6,251 nucleotides of DNA from Burkholderiales bacterium (GTDB lineage: Bacteria > Pseudomonadota > Gammaproteobacteria > Burkholderiales > Burkholderiaceae_E), in NCBI GenBank assembly GCA_020348765.1, contig CP070753.1, positions 668,094 through 674,344 on the forward strand, in the 5' to 3' direction. Every line of letters starts with the position of its first letter. Positions within the stretch are counted from its first letter, which is position 1. The notes under the pieces were generated by a model. The model was not told the origin of the DNA. It saw only the letters and a list, made by a program, of their open reading frames with translations, and searched no databases. Both the position numbers and the translations under genes were made by a program. Positions 1 through 5,765 of this stretch are shown here, one piece after another.

Positions 1-90
1 CAGCCGATCCCGACGCAGCCGATCCCGACGCAGCCGATCCCGACGCAGCCGATCCCGACGCAGCCGATCCCGACGCAGCCGATCCCGACA
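1..90 (+). repeat. Six tandem copies of a 15-bp unit
   Basis: The unit CAGCCGATCCCGACG is repeated head to tail six times from the first base of the window. Copies one to five are identical and the sixth differs only in its last base (A for G), so the array may continue beyond the left edge. Because 15 is a multiple of three, changes in copy number would keep any reading frame. In the frame of the downstream substrate-binding protein each unit reads Ala-Asp-Pro-Asp-Ala. The other two plus frames are also open (Gln-Pro-Ile-Pro-Thr and Ser-Arg-Ser-Arg-Arg), so an open frame alone does not prove translation. Every unit carries one GATC. The near-perfect identity suggests recent expansion by slippage. 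Confidence 0.97.
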
Positions 91-824
91 CACGGGCCCA
101 GATCGCGCCAGAGGGCAGCGTGCGGGCCGGTTTCAACCTCGCGAATTTCATGCTGGTGCAGCGCGCGCCGGACGGTGCCTTGCAGGGCATCGCGGTCGAT
201 CTGGCGACCGGCATCGCCCGGGCACTGGGACGGTCGATGGCCCCGGTCTGCTTCGATACGCCGGGGGAGCTGGCGGAAGCCGCGCAGGGCGGTGGGCTCG
301 ACCTCTGTTTCATGGCGCCGGACCCGGCCCGGGCGCGGGGGATCCGCTTCAGCGTGCCCTACCTCGAGGTCGAGGCCACCTACCTGGTGCCGCCGCAGTC
401 GGCGCTCGAGTCGATCGCGGCCGCGGACAGCGCCGGCGTCCGGATCGGGGCGGTCCGAGGGAGCGGCTACGCGCTGTTTCTCGAGCGCCACCTGCGGGCC
501 GCGACGCTGGTGCTCGCGGACACGCACGAGGCCTCTCTTCGCCAGTTCGACGCCGAACGACTGGACGCGCTGGCCGGACTGCGCCCACGGCTCGCCGAGT
601 TCGTGCAGCGCGTGCCGGGAGCGCGCCTGCTCGAGGGCGGCTTCACTGCCGTGCCGCAGGCCATCGGCCTGCCCGAGGACCGGCGCGCGGCATTGGCCTA
701 CGTGGACGCGTTTCTGCGCCGGACCGTGGCCGATGGTCGGCTCGAAGCGTTGATCGAGCATCATGGCCTGCAGCAGCGGTGCCGGGTTCCGGCTCTCGCA
801 GCCCGGAAACCGGACCGCGCCTAG
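1..824 (+). CDS. ABC-type substrate-binding protein, family 3 (5' end outside window)
   Basis: This looks like a solute-binding protein of the SBP_bac_3 type, the family that binds amino acids and other small solutes for ABC importers. The domain begins at about base 102 with IAPEGSVRAGFNLANF, which matches the usual 'LAPTGxLRVGxNLxN' opening. Further family features are a FDTPGELA segment, a GLDLCFMAPDPARARGIRFS segment (the D...R..FS signature) followed by PYLEVEATYLVP, then RLDALAGLRPRL and a C-terminal helix ending in LIEHHGL. The frame is open to the left edge with no ATG, GTG or TTG before GTG at 120. Starting there would remove the conserved opening, although GAGG at 111-114 could act as a weak ribosome site. 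I therefore infer a start beyond the window, which puts the ADPDA repeat in the N-terminal region. No signal peptide or lipobox is visible, and no permease or ATPase gene lies nearby. The substrate is unknown. The stop TAG overlaps the convergent gene. Confidence 0.85.
   Translation, partial: ADPDAADPDAADPDAADPDAADPDAADPDTRAQIAPEGSVRAGFNLANFMLVQRAPDGALQGIAVDLATGIARALGRSMAPVCFDTPGELAEAAQGGGLDLCFMAPDPARARGIRFSVPYLEVEATYLVPPQSALESIAAADSAGVRIGAVRGSGYALFLERHLRAATLVLADTHEASLRQFDAERLDALAGLRPRLAEFVQRVPGARLLEGGFTAVPQAIGLPEDRRAALAYVDAFLRRTVADGRLEALIEHHGLQQRCRVPALAARKPDRA
821..824. other. Shared CTAG: overlapping stop codons of convergent genes
   Basis: The palindrome CTAG supplies TAG for the plus-strand substrate-binding gene (822-824) and TAG for the minus-strand CYTH-CHAD gene (complement of 821-823). 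The two coding regions overlap by four bases, so there is no intergenic room for a terminator. Any termination signal must lie inside the opposing coding sequence. Confidence 0.93.
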
Positions 825-2317
825 TCGTTCTCGAGCTGCGCCAGCAGCCAGCCCTGAAGCAGCCCGAGCGCCCGCTCGCGCAGGCCCGCATCGACCTCGG
901 CGAGCAACTGGCGCGAGCGCTCCAGTGCGACCACCGCATCCTGGCTCTGACCGAGCCGCAGCTGCGCCCGTGTCGCATGTGCGATGGTGCGCTTGACCCG
1001 CTTGCCGTCGGCGTCGGCCGCGCGCGCCCACTCGGCCATGTAGCGCAGGTTCTTGTACGCCAGCCGCAGGGCGTGGCGTGCTTCGTCCGTACTCGCCTTG
1101 CGCGCCCGCTTGTCGACCTTGGCCTCGAGCGTCGTCAAGCGCTCGGTCACGGTCGGTCGCACCGGAAGCGCATCGGCGGCCGGGATCGCGGCATGCGCCA
1201 GCGCGCCGATCTCCAGCAGCAGCCGCTGCGCGCGCACCGAGGCGATCGCCCGGCGCGCACGAACCCGTGCCAGCGCGCGCGCGGCCTCGGTGCATCGAAC
1301 CAGCTCGGACAGCGCCGCATCCTCGGGCAGGCACCGTCTGATGGGCTCGACGGTTTCGAGCCGCAACACGTCCAGATCCCTCAGCTCCGCGACCTCGCGC
1401 GCCAGCCAGCGTGCCTCCTGGCGCACCCGCTGCCAGGCCGGCGCGGTGAGCTCGGACGTGGCCAGGCGCAACAGCGCGCGCAGGCGCCGGAGCTGCACCC
1501 GCACCTGGTGCGGCCCTTCCGGATCGTCGCCCTCGATCAGCACGGCCGCATGGCTCGCGAGCTCGCGAGACACCCATTCCATGCCGGCCCGGATCAATGC
1601 GCCCAGGCTGTCGGGCCGAGCCGCGAGCCGCGGCCGGCCGCTCGCCACCGGCGCCGCATGCCCCGCCAGGCGATAGCCGCGCTCGCCCTTCGAACGCGGC
1701 TGCACCCGGCACGGGACCCAGTCGAGCAGCGCCAGCGCCGCCTGCCAAACGGCGCGCTCAGGTCCCTCGAGCAACTCGATCTCGACCTCGCACAGCGTTT
1801 CCTCGCGCGCGCCGGCGACGAGCTTGCCGCGGTCGAGCACCACCTCGACCAGCGCGCCCGGCTCGGGTTCGATGCGCCAGCTGCGGCGCTGGACACGGGT
1901 CTCGAATACCGCAGCCAGGTCTGCGAGGCGATCCTGAAGCCACTTTCCCGACGGGTGCTCCCGCGGCGGGAAGCCCAACGGATCCAGCGCCGGCACCGCC
2001 GTGGCCGAGCCGGGAGCCCCCGGGACCGCGGCGATCCGGTGCGTCCACTCCTCGCGTACGAGGCCAGGCCGTTGGCGCTTGAACGTCTGTTCCCATCGAC
2101 CGGTGGCACGGCGCAAGCGCAGCGCCATGCGCCGCTCGGCCAGGTGGCCCTCGTTGGTGTCGAAGTACACGGCACGCAACTGCCGGCCCGCACCCTGGCG
2201 CGGCGCGGGCGGCCCGCCCTCGGAGGCGGGCGCCGGCTGCGCCAGCACCGGCCACGCAAGGAAGCGCTTCAGGTTGCGCGGATCGAGCGCGAGGCAGAGT
2301 TCGATTTCGCGGTGCAT
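821..2317 (-). CDS. CYTH and CHAD domain protein (YgiF-type triphosphatase-like)
   Basis: This 498-residue cytoplasmic protein has an N-terminal CYTH domain (about residues 2-205) and a C-terminal helical CHAD domain (about 235-495). CYTH enzymes of the YgiF type hydrolyse inorganic tripolyphosphate inside an eight-stranded tunnel, and CHAD domains bind polyphosphate through conserved basic residues. CYTH motifs seen are REIEL at 3-7, YFDT at 51-54, LRLRR at 66-70, TFK at 78-80, VREEW at 87-91, DRG at 162-164 and CEVEIEL at 176-182. The signature ExExK is altered: the lysine position is Cys8 (codon TGC). CHAD motifs seen are PHQVRVQLRRLR at 269-280, ELRDLDVL at 311-318, and HALR...K.LRY at 415-426. 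E. coli YgiF, 433 residues, is somewhat shorter. The start is ATG, placed just before the CYTH motif, but no good Shine-Dalgarno sequence precedes it. The gene follows cueR after 65 bp on the same strand, so it may be co-transcribed with copA-cueR or have its own unseen promoter. Domain assignment is firm; activity is uncertain because of Cys8. Confidence 0.9.
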   Translation of the reverse strand: MHREIELCLALDPRNLKRFLAWPVLAQPAPASEGGPPAPRQGAGRQLRAVYFDTNEGHLAERRMALRLRRATGRWEQTFKRQRPGLVREEWTHRIAAVPGAPGSATAVPALDPLGFPPREHPSGKWLQDRLADLAAVFETRVQRRSWRIEPEPGALVEVVLDRGKLVAGAREETLCEVEIELLEGPERAVWQAALALLDWVPCRVQPRSKGERGYRLAGHAAPVASGRPRLAARPDSLGALIRAGMEWVSRELASHAAVLIEGDDPEGPHQVRVQLRRLRALLRLATSELTAPAWQRVRQEARWLAREVAELRDLDVLRLETVEPIRRCLPEDAALSELVRCTEAARALARVRARRAIASVRAQRLLLEIGALAHAAIPAADALPVRPTVTERLTTLEAKVDKRARKASTDEARHALRLAYKNLRYMAEWARAADADGKRVKRTIAHATRAQLRLGQSQDAVVALERSRQLLAEVDAGLRERALGLLQGWLLAQLEND

Positions 2318-2382
2318 TGACCCAGACGGAGATTCGGCTCGTGGTACGGACGCACGATCCTAGGCCAAAACCTCTTCGGCTT

Positions 2383-2811
2383 CTACCGCGGCCCCTCCTC
2401 CAGGTCGTCCAGAATCGGGCAGTCCGGCCGCTCGTCGCCATGGCACTGTTCGGCCAGATGGCGCAGCGCGCGGCCGATCGACTGCAACTCGTCGGCCTTG
2501 GCCTCGATCTCGCGCACGTGCTCCATCGCCAGCGCCTTGACCCGCGCGCTGGGCCGGCTGCGGTCGCGCCACAGCCCCAGCAGTTCGCGAACCCTTTCGA
2601 GCGGAAAGCCGAGGCTGCGCGCGCGCAGGATGAACCGAAGCGTGCGTACGTCGCCGGCGTCGTACAGTCGATATCCGGACTCGGTGCGCGGCGCCGGCGG
2701 CAGCAGGCCCAGCTGTTCGTAGTGCCGGATCATCTTGGCACTGACTCCGCTGGCGCGGGCCGCCTGGCCGATGGTCAGGCGCGACAGGTGTTCGGCATCG
2801 GTGAAGTCCAT
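2383..2811 (-). CDS. cueR: Cu(I)-responsive MerR-family regulator CueR
   Basis: This 142-residue cytoplasmic transcription factor binds an overlong promoter as a dimer and activates it on binding Cu(I). The N-terminal winged helix-turn-helix begins at LTIGQAARASGVSAKMIRHYE (residues 12-32), followed by the wing sequence SGYRLYDAGD (45-54) and a long dimerisation helix (about 86-120). The effector loop has Cys123 and Cys131 in a C-x7-C arrangement followed by PILDDLE. This matches the spacing of E. coli CueR Cys112 and Cys120. Ser88 falls where CueR has Ser77, the residue typical of sensors for +1 ions, whereas the Zn sensor ZntR has Cys. The C-terminal CCHH tail of E. coli CueR is absent. ATG at 2811 is preceded by GGGAGGA, which supports this start and an N-terminal extension of about 11 residues before the conserved LTIGQAA. 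The gene lies 21 bp behind copA, so it is probably on the copA transcript and autoregulated. A gold- or silver-type sensor of the same subgroup is a less likely alternative. Confidence 0.93.
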   Translation of the reverse strand: MDFTDAEHLSRLTIGQAARASGVSAKMIRHYEQLGLLPPAPRTESGYRLYDAGDVRTLRFILRARSLGFPLERVRELLGLWRDRSRPSARVKALAMEHVREIEAKADELQSIGRALRHLAEQCHGDERPDCPILDDLEEGPR

Positions 2812-2816
2812 CGAAG

Positions 2817-2823
2817 TCCTCCC
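2817..2823 (-). promoter_or_regulatory. Ribosome binding site of cueR
   Basis: The minus strand reads GGGAGGA, five bases before ATG at 2811. It lies in the 21-bp gap after the copA stop and fixes the upstream ATG as the start, in preference to a non-ATG codon nearer the conserved helix-turn-helix. Confidence 0.8.
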
Positions 2824-2832
2824 GTGTGCGAC

Positions 2833-5277
2833 TCAGAGCGCTCGCCGTGGCCGCCAGCGCCGCAGCAGCAATGCGTTGCTGACCACGCTGACGCTGCTGA
2901 ACGCCATCGCCGCCCCGGCGATCATCGGGCTCAGCAGGCCGGCCGCGGCCAGTGGGATGCCGACCACGTTGTAGACGAAGGCCCAGAACAGGTTCTGGCG
3001 GATCTTTCGGTAGGTCCGATGCGAAACGTCGATGGCGTCGGCCACCAGGCGCGGATCGCCGCGCATCAGCGTGATGCCGGCAGTGTGCATCGCCACGTCG
3101 GTGCCGGTGGCCATCGCGATGCCGACATCGGCAGCGGCCAGTGCCGGCGCGTCGTTGATGCCGTCGCCGACCATCGCCACCACGCCGTGCGAGGCGCGCA
3201 GTTCGGTCACGACCGAGGCCTTGTCCTCGGGCAGCACCTGCGCGCGCACCTCGGCGATGCCCAGCGCCCGTGCAACCGCCCGGGCCGCACCCGGACCGTC
3301 CCCGGTCAGCATCACCGTGCGAATGCCGTTTTCGGACAGCGCGGCCACCGCCGCGGCTGCACTGTCCTTGGGCGCGTCGCCGAAGGCCAGCAGCCCGACC
3401 AGCCGGCCCGACCGCTCTTCGGCCAGCCAGGAAAGCGTGCGGCCGTCTTCCTGCAGCGCCTGCGCACGCGGCTCGAGCGGTTCCAGCGCAATGCCCAGTT
3501 CGCCCATCCAGCGCGCGCTGCCCAGCACGTAGGCAGTTCCCGCGACCTCGCCCCGCAGGCCGCGCCCGGCGACGGCCGCCACCTGGCTGGCCTCGTCGAC
3601 CGGCAGGTCACGTTGCTGCGCGGCGCGCAGCACCGCACGCGCCAGCGGGTGCTCGCTGCGCGCCTGCAGCGCCGCGGCGATCGCGAGCAACCGGGTTTCG
3701 TCGGCTGCCACCGGGCCCAGGGCAACCAGTTCGGGCTGCCCCACGGTCAGGGTCCCGGTCTTGTCGAACGCAACCGTGCGCGCCTGGTGCGCACGCTCGA
3801 GTGCCTCGGCGTCCGTGATCAGAATGCCGTGGCGGGCCGCCACGCCGGTGCCGACCATGATCGCGGTCGGCGTCGCCAGCCCGAGCGCGCACGGGCAGGC
3901 GATCACGAGCACGGCGACCGCGTTGACGATGGGGGTCGCCGCGTCCCCGGTGACCCCATACCAGCCGATCAGCGTCAGCAAGGCGATCGCAACGACGACC
4001 GGCACGAACACGGCGCTGACGCGGTCGACCAGGCGCTGGATCGGCGCCTTGGCTGCCTGCGCGTTTTCGACCATGCGAATGATGCGCGCGAGCATGCTCT
4101 CGGCGCCGACGGTCGTCACCCTGACCACGAGCGCGCCTTCGCCGTTGATCGCGCCACCGGTGACCCGGTCCTGCTGGCGCTTGGCCACCGGTAGGCTCTC
4201 GCCGGTGATCAGCGATTCGTCGGCATGGCTCGCGCCCTCGACGACGATGCCATCGGCCGGGAAGCGCTCCCCCGGGCGCACCACGACCAGGTCATCGGGG
4301 TGCAGGGCTTCGACCGGAACGTCACGCTCGCCACCGTCTTCGCGCCGGTGCGCCACCGTCGGGCGCAGCGCGTTGAGGGCCCGGATCGCGTCGAGCGTGC
4401 GGCGCTTGGCCCGCGCCTCGAGCCACTTGCCCAGCATCACCAGCGTGATCACCACCGCCGCGCTCTCGAAGTACAGCTGGCCGGCGCCGAGTTGCGGCTC
4501 GAACACCAGCCGGTACAGGCTCAGCAGGTACGCGGCGCTGGTGCCCAGCGACACCAGCAGGTCCATGTTGCCGGTGCGCGCCTTCAGCGCCTTCCACGCG
4601 GCGCGATAGAACCGGGCGCCGAGCCAGAACTGCACCGGGGTCGCCAGCGCCCACTGCACCCAGCCCGGCAGGCTCCAGTTCAGCCCGAACGGCATGGCCA
4701 GCATCGGCGCGACCAGCGGCAGGGACAGCGCGATGCCGGCCGCGATCGGCAGCCAGTCGGGCGCACCGGCGCCCCGGGCATCGGCCGCTGGTGCAGCGGA
4801 CTCGGGGCGCACCGCCGCTTCGTAGCCGGCCTGGCGCACCGCCTGCAGCATCTGCCGCACCAGCGCCGGATCCCGCACATGCCGGACCCGGGCCCGCTCC
4901 GAGGCCAGGTTGACCACGGCCTCCTGCACGCCGGGCACGGCGGCCAGCGCACGCTCGACCCGGCCGACGCACGATGCACAGCTCATGCCCCCGATGTCGA
5001 GCACGGTCTCGTCGGTCGCAACCTCGTAGCCGGCCGCGTGCACCGCCCCGATGGCCGCGCCGAGCGCCGACGGCGTCTCGAGCGACAACTGCGCCCGTTC
5101 GGTCGCCAGGTTGACACTCGCCGAGGCGACGCCCGGCACCCTGGCCAGCGCGCGCTCGACCCGCGCCACGCAGGACGCGCAGGTCATGCCTTCGATGCCG
5201 ATCTCGAAACGCTGCGCCGGTTCGGCCTCGCTGCTCGGGGCAAGCTGCCTATCACGAAGCTCGACGCGCATGTCCAT
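2833..5277 (-). CDS. copA: Cu(I)-exporting P1B-type ATPase CopA
   Basis: This 814-residue inner-membrane pump uses ATP to export cytoplasmic Cu(I) (probably also Ag(I)). Two N-terminal heavy-metal-associated domains carry GMTCASC (Cys33, Cys36) and GMSCASC (Cys100, Cys103). Four membrane helices follow between about 175 and 290. The actuator loop has TGES (358-361), and the helices at about 420-480 include CPC (461-463) with Pro470. The catalytic domain has DKTGT with the phosphorylated Asp505, SEHP (541-544) and GDGINDAP (704-711). The last helices show N-x6-YN-x4-P (Asn762, Tyr769, Asn770, Pro775) and M-x2-SS-x2-V (Met791, Ser794, Ser795, Val798). Together with CPC these are the full Cu(I) site of the P1B-1 subgroup, so Zn/Cd specificity is unlikely. 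One small departure is TGDG at 658-661, where TGDN is common. Length is normal for the family. ATG at 5277 is preferred over the in-frame ATG at 5271 because GGAGGA sits eight bases upstream of it. The gene is divergent from copZ, is followed by cueR, and is preceded by a promoter with a 19-bp spacer. Confidence 0.97.
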   Translation of the reverse strand: MDMRVELRDRQLAPSSEAEPAQRFEIGIEGMTCASCVARVERALARVPGVASASVNLATERAQLSLETPSALGAAIGAVHAAGYEVATDETVLDIGGMSCASCVGRVERALAAVPGVQEAVVNLASERARVRHVRDPALVRQMLQAVRQAGYEAAVRPESAAPAADARGAGAPDWLPIAAGIALSLPLVAPMLAMPFGLNWSLPGWVQWALATPVQFWLGARFYRAAWKALKARTGNMDLLVSLGTSAAYLLSLYRLVFEPQLGAGQLYFESAAVVITLVMLGKWLEARAKRRTLDAIRALNALRPTVAHRREDGGERDVPVEALHPDDLVVVRPGERFPADGIVVEGASHADESLITGESLPVAKRQQDRVTGGAINGEGALVVRVTTVGAESMLARIIRMVENAQAAKAPIQRLVDRVSAVFVPVVVAIALLTLIGWYGVTGDAATPIVNAVAVLVIACPCALGLATPTAIMVGTGVAARHGILITDAEALERAHQARTVAFDKTGTLTVGQPELVALGPVAADETRLLAIAAALQARSEHPLARAVLRAAQQRDLPVDEASQVAAVAGRGLRGEVAGTAYVLGSARWMGELGIALEPLEPRAQALQEDGRTLSWLAEERSGRLVGLLAFGDAPKDSAAAAVAALSENGIRTVMLTGDGPGAARAVARALGIAEVRAQVLPEDKASVVTELRASHGVVAMVGDGINDAPALAAADVGIAMATGTDVAMHTAGITLMRGDPRLVADAIDVSHRTYRKIRQNLFWAFVYNVVGIPLAAAGLLSPMIAGAAMAFSSVSVVSNALLLRRWRPRRAL

Positions 5278-5285
5278 CGGGCGGA

Positions 5286-5291
5286 TCCTCC
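5286..5291 (-). promoter_or_regulatory. Ribosome binding site of copA
   Basis: The minus strand reads GGAGGA, with eight bases between it and ATG at 5277. The alternative ATG at 5271 would be 14 bases away, so the upstream start is favoured. Confidence 0.75.
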
Positions 5292-5320
5292 AAAGGCCTG
5301 GCTGAATTCACGATTGACCC

Positions 5321-5351
5321 AGCGTAAACCTTCCCATCGTGTCAGAGTCAA
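5321..5351 (-). promoter_or_regulatory. CueR-type promoter/operator for copA-cueR
   Basis: On the minus strand the -35 element TTGACT (5346-5351) is separated by exactly 19 bp from the -10 element TACGCT (5321-5326). A 19-bp spacer is too long for normal use by sigma-70 RNA polymerase and is the hallmark of promoters untwisted by MerR-family activators. The spacer contains GGAAGGTTTA next to the -10, which resembles the right half of known CueR boxes. The left half, GACTCT, is a weaker match to the GACCTT half-site. Transcription should start near 5314, giving a leader of about 36 bases before copA. The regulator's identity is inferred from the adjacent cueR. Confidence 0.8.
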
Positions 5352-5375
5352 CGACACCCCACGCCTGACTGCCGC

Positions 5376-5406
5376 TTGACTCTACCATCGTGTCAAGGTC
5401 TAACCT
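5376..5406 (+). promoter_or_regulatory. CueR-type promoter/operator for copZ
   Basis: On the plus strand TTGACT (5376-5381) and TAACCT (5401-5406) are separated by 19 bp, the MerR-type spacing. The spacer carries an imperfect dyad with half-sites GACTCT and AAGGTC (the reverse complement of GACCTT), close to the CueR consensus. It faces copZ and implies a start near 5413. The centre CCATCGTGTCA is identical to that of the copA site read on the plus strand, which supports control by the same regulator. Confidence 0.8.
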
Positions 5407-5412
5407 CTTCCG

Positions 5413-5553
5413 ATTCGCAGGCGTGAGGCAAGGCGCGCACCGGATTCCGGCGCCGAGGACCTGACTCGCCGGCCAGCGCGTTTGCCGGTGCTGGCGCCGG
5501 TCGCTCGCGTGCATCGGCAATCGACGCGCGACATTGGTCGAGGAAGGACAACG
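5413..5553 (+). other. Long leader between copZ promoter and copZ
   Basis: About 140 bases separate the predicted copZ transcription start from its ATG, which is long for a small chaperone gene. The leader has an 8-bp inverted repeat, CCGGCGCC at 5447-5454 and GGCGCCGG at 5493-5500. Inside and overlapping it are the complementary segments GCCAGC (5472-5477) and GCTGGC (5490-5495), so two alternative pairings exist. A possible 13-codon frame opens with GTG at 5423 and ends with TGA at 5462-5464, but it lacks a clear ribosome site. I recognise no known riboswitch. In DNA this rich in GC such pairings also arise by chance. Confidence 0.35.
5541..5548 (+). promoter_or_regulatory. Ribosome binding site of copZ
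   Basis: AGGAAGGA lies five bases before ATG at 5554. It sets the start of copZ and excludes the longer in-frame version that would begin at TTG 5482. Confidence 0.8.
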
Positions 5554-5763
5554 ATGAGCATTCGTTTCAGGGTCGAAGACATGAGCTGCGCGCACTGCGT
5601 GCGCGCGATCACGCAAGCCGTCCAGGAGATCGACGCGAGCGCGCAGGTCGACGCGGACCTGGACGCAAAGACGGTTAGGGTCGAATCATCGGCCGACGCA
5701 CAGGCGCTGCGCGGCGCGATCGGCGCCGCCGGCTATTCGGCGCAGCCGCTGGACTCGGCGTAG
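5554..5763 (+). CDS. copZ: Copper chaperone CopZ (heavy-metal-associated domain)
   Basis: This is a single-domain cytoplasmic metallochaperone of 69 residues, the normal size for CopZ/Atx1 proteins. It binds Cu(I) through two cysteines and passes it to CopA or to CueR. The metal site is MSCAHC with Cys12 and Cys15. It is followed by the expected first helix (VRAITQAVQEI), a strand with alternating charged residues (VDADLDAKTVRVE) and the C-terminal IGAAGYSAQP, where the Tyr matches a residue common near the metal loop. The start at 5554 is set by AGGAAGGA upstream and by the domain beginning at residue 2. The gene is divergent from copA and has its own promoter with a 19-bp spacer, so it should be induced by copper together with copA. 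It ends two bases before the convergent fumarylacetoacetase stop. A mercury-binding MerP-like role is unlikely, because there is no signal peptide and no mer genes. Confidence 0.93.
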   Translation: MSIRFRVEDMSCAHCVRAITQAVQEIDASAQVDADLDAKTVRVESSADAQALRGAIGAAGYSAQPLDSA

Positions 5764-5765
5764 CC

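Noticed and set aside
1..90. CRISPR array
   Set aside because: The units are contiguous 15-mers with no spacers and no cas genes nearby; this is a simple tandem repeat.
779..2320. Long plus-strand open frame of 513 codons opposite the CYTH-CHAD gene
   Set aside because: It is antisense to a gene with clear CYTH and CHAD motifs, is rich in Arg, Gln, Pro and Ala, and shows no recognisable domain. Such frames are expected opposite high-GC genes.
2318..2382. Separate promoter or terminator in the cueR to CYTH-CHAD gap
   Set aside because: There is a TAGGAT-like -10 on the minus strand (2357-2362) but no matching -35, and only a 6-bp stem with a wobble pair (GCCGAA with TTTGGC) without a U-tract. 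Neither is strong enough to call.
2317..4194. Plus-strand open frame of 625 codons opposite cueR and copA
   Set aside because: Its composition is low-complexity (His, Arg, Gln, Asp rich) and it mirrors the codon bias of the real minus-strand genes, with no domain or credible ribosome site.
4225..5379. Plus-strand open frame of 384 codons opposite the N-terminal half of copA
   Set aside because: It runs through the copA promoter and the copA coding region, has no family motif and is a shadow of copA codon bias.
5482..5553. Longer copZ starting at TTG 5482
   Set aside because: The extra 24 residues are not part of the heavy-metal-associated domain, and a strong ribosome site directly precedes ATG 5554.
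5308..5616. Minus-strand open frame of 102 codons across the copA-copZ intergenic region
   Set aside because: It overlaps both predicted promoters and the start of copZ antisense, and shows no domain. The copper operators explain the region better.
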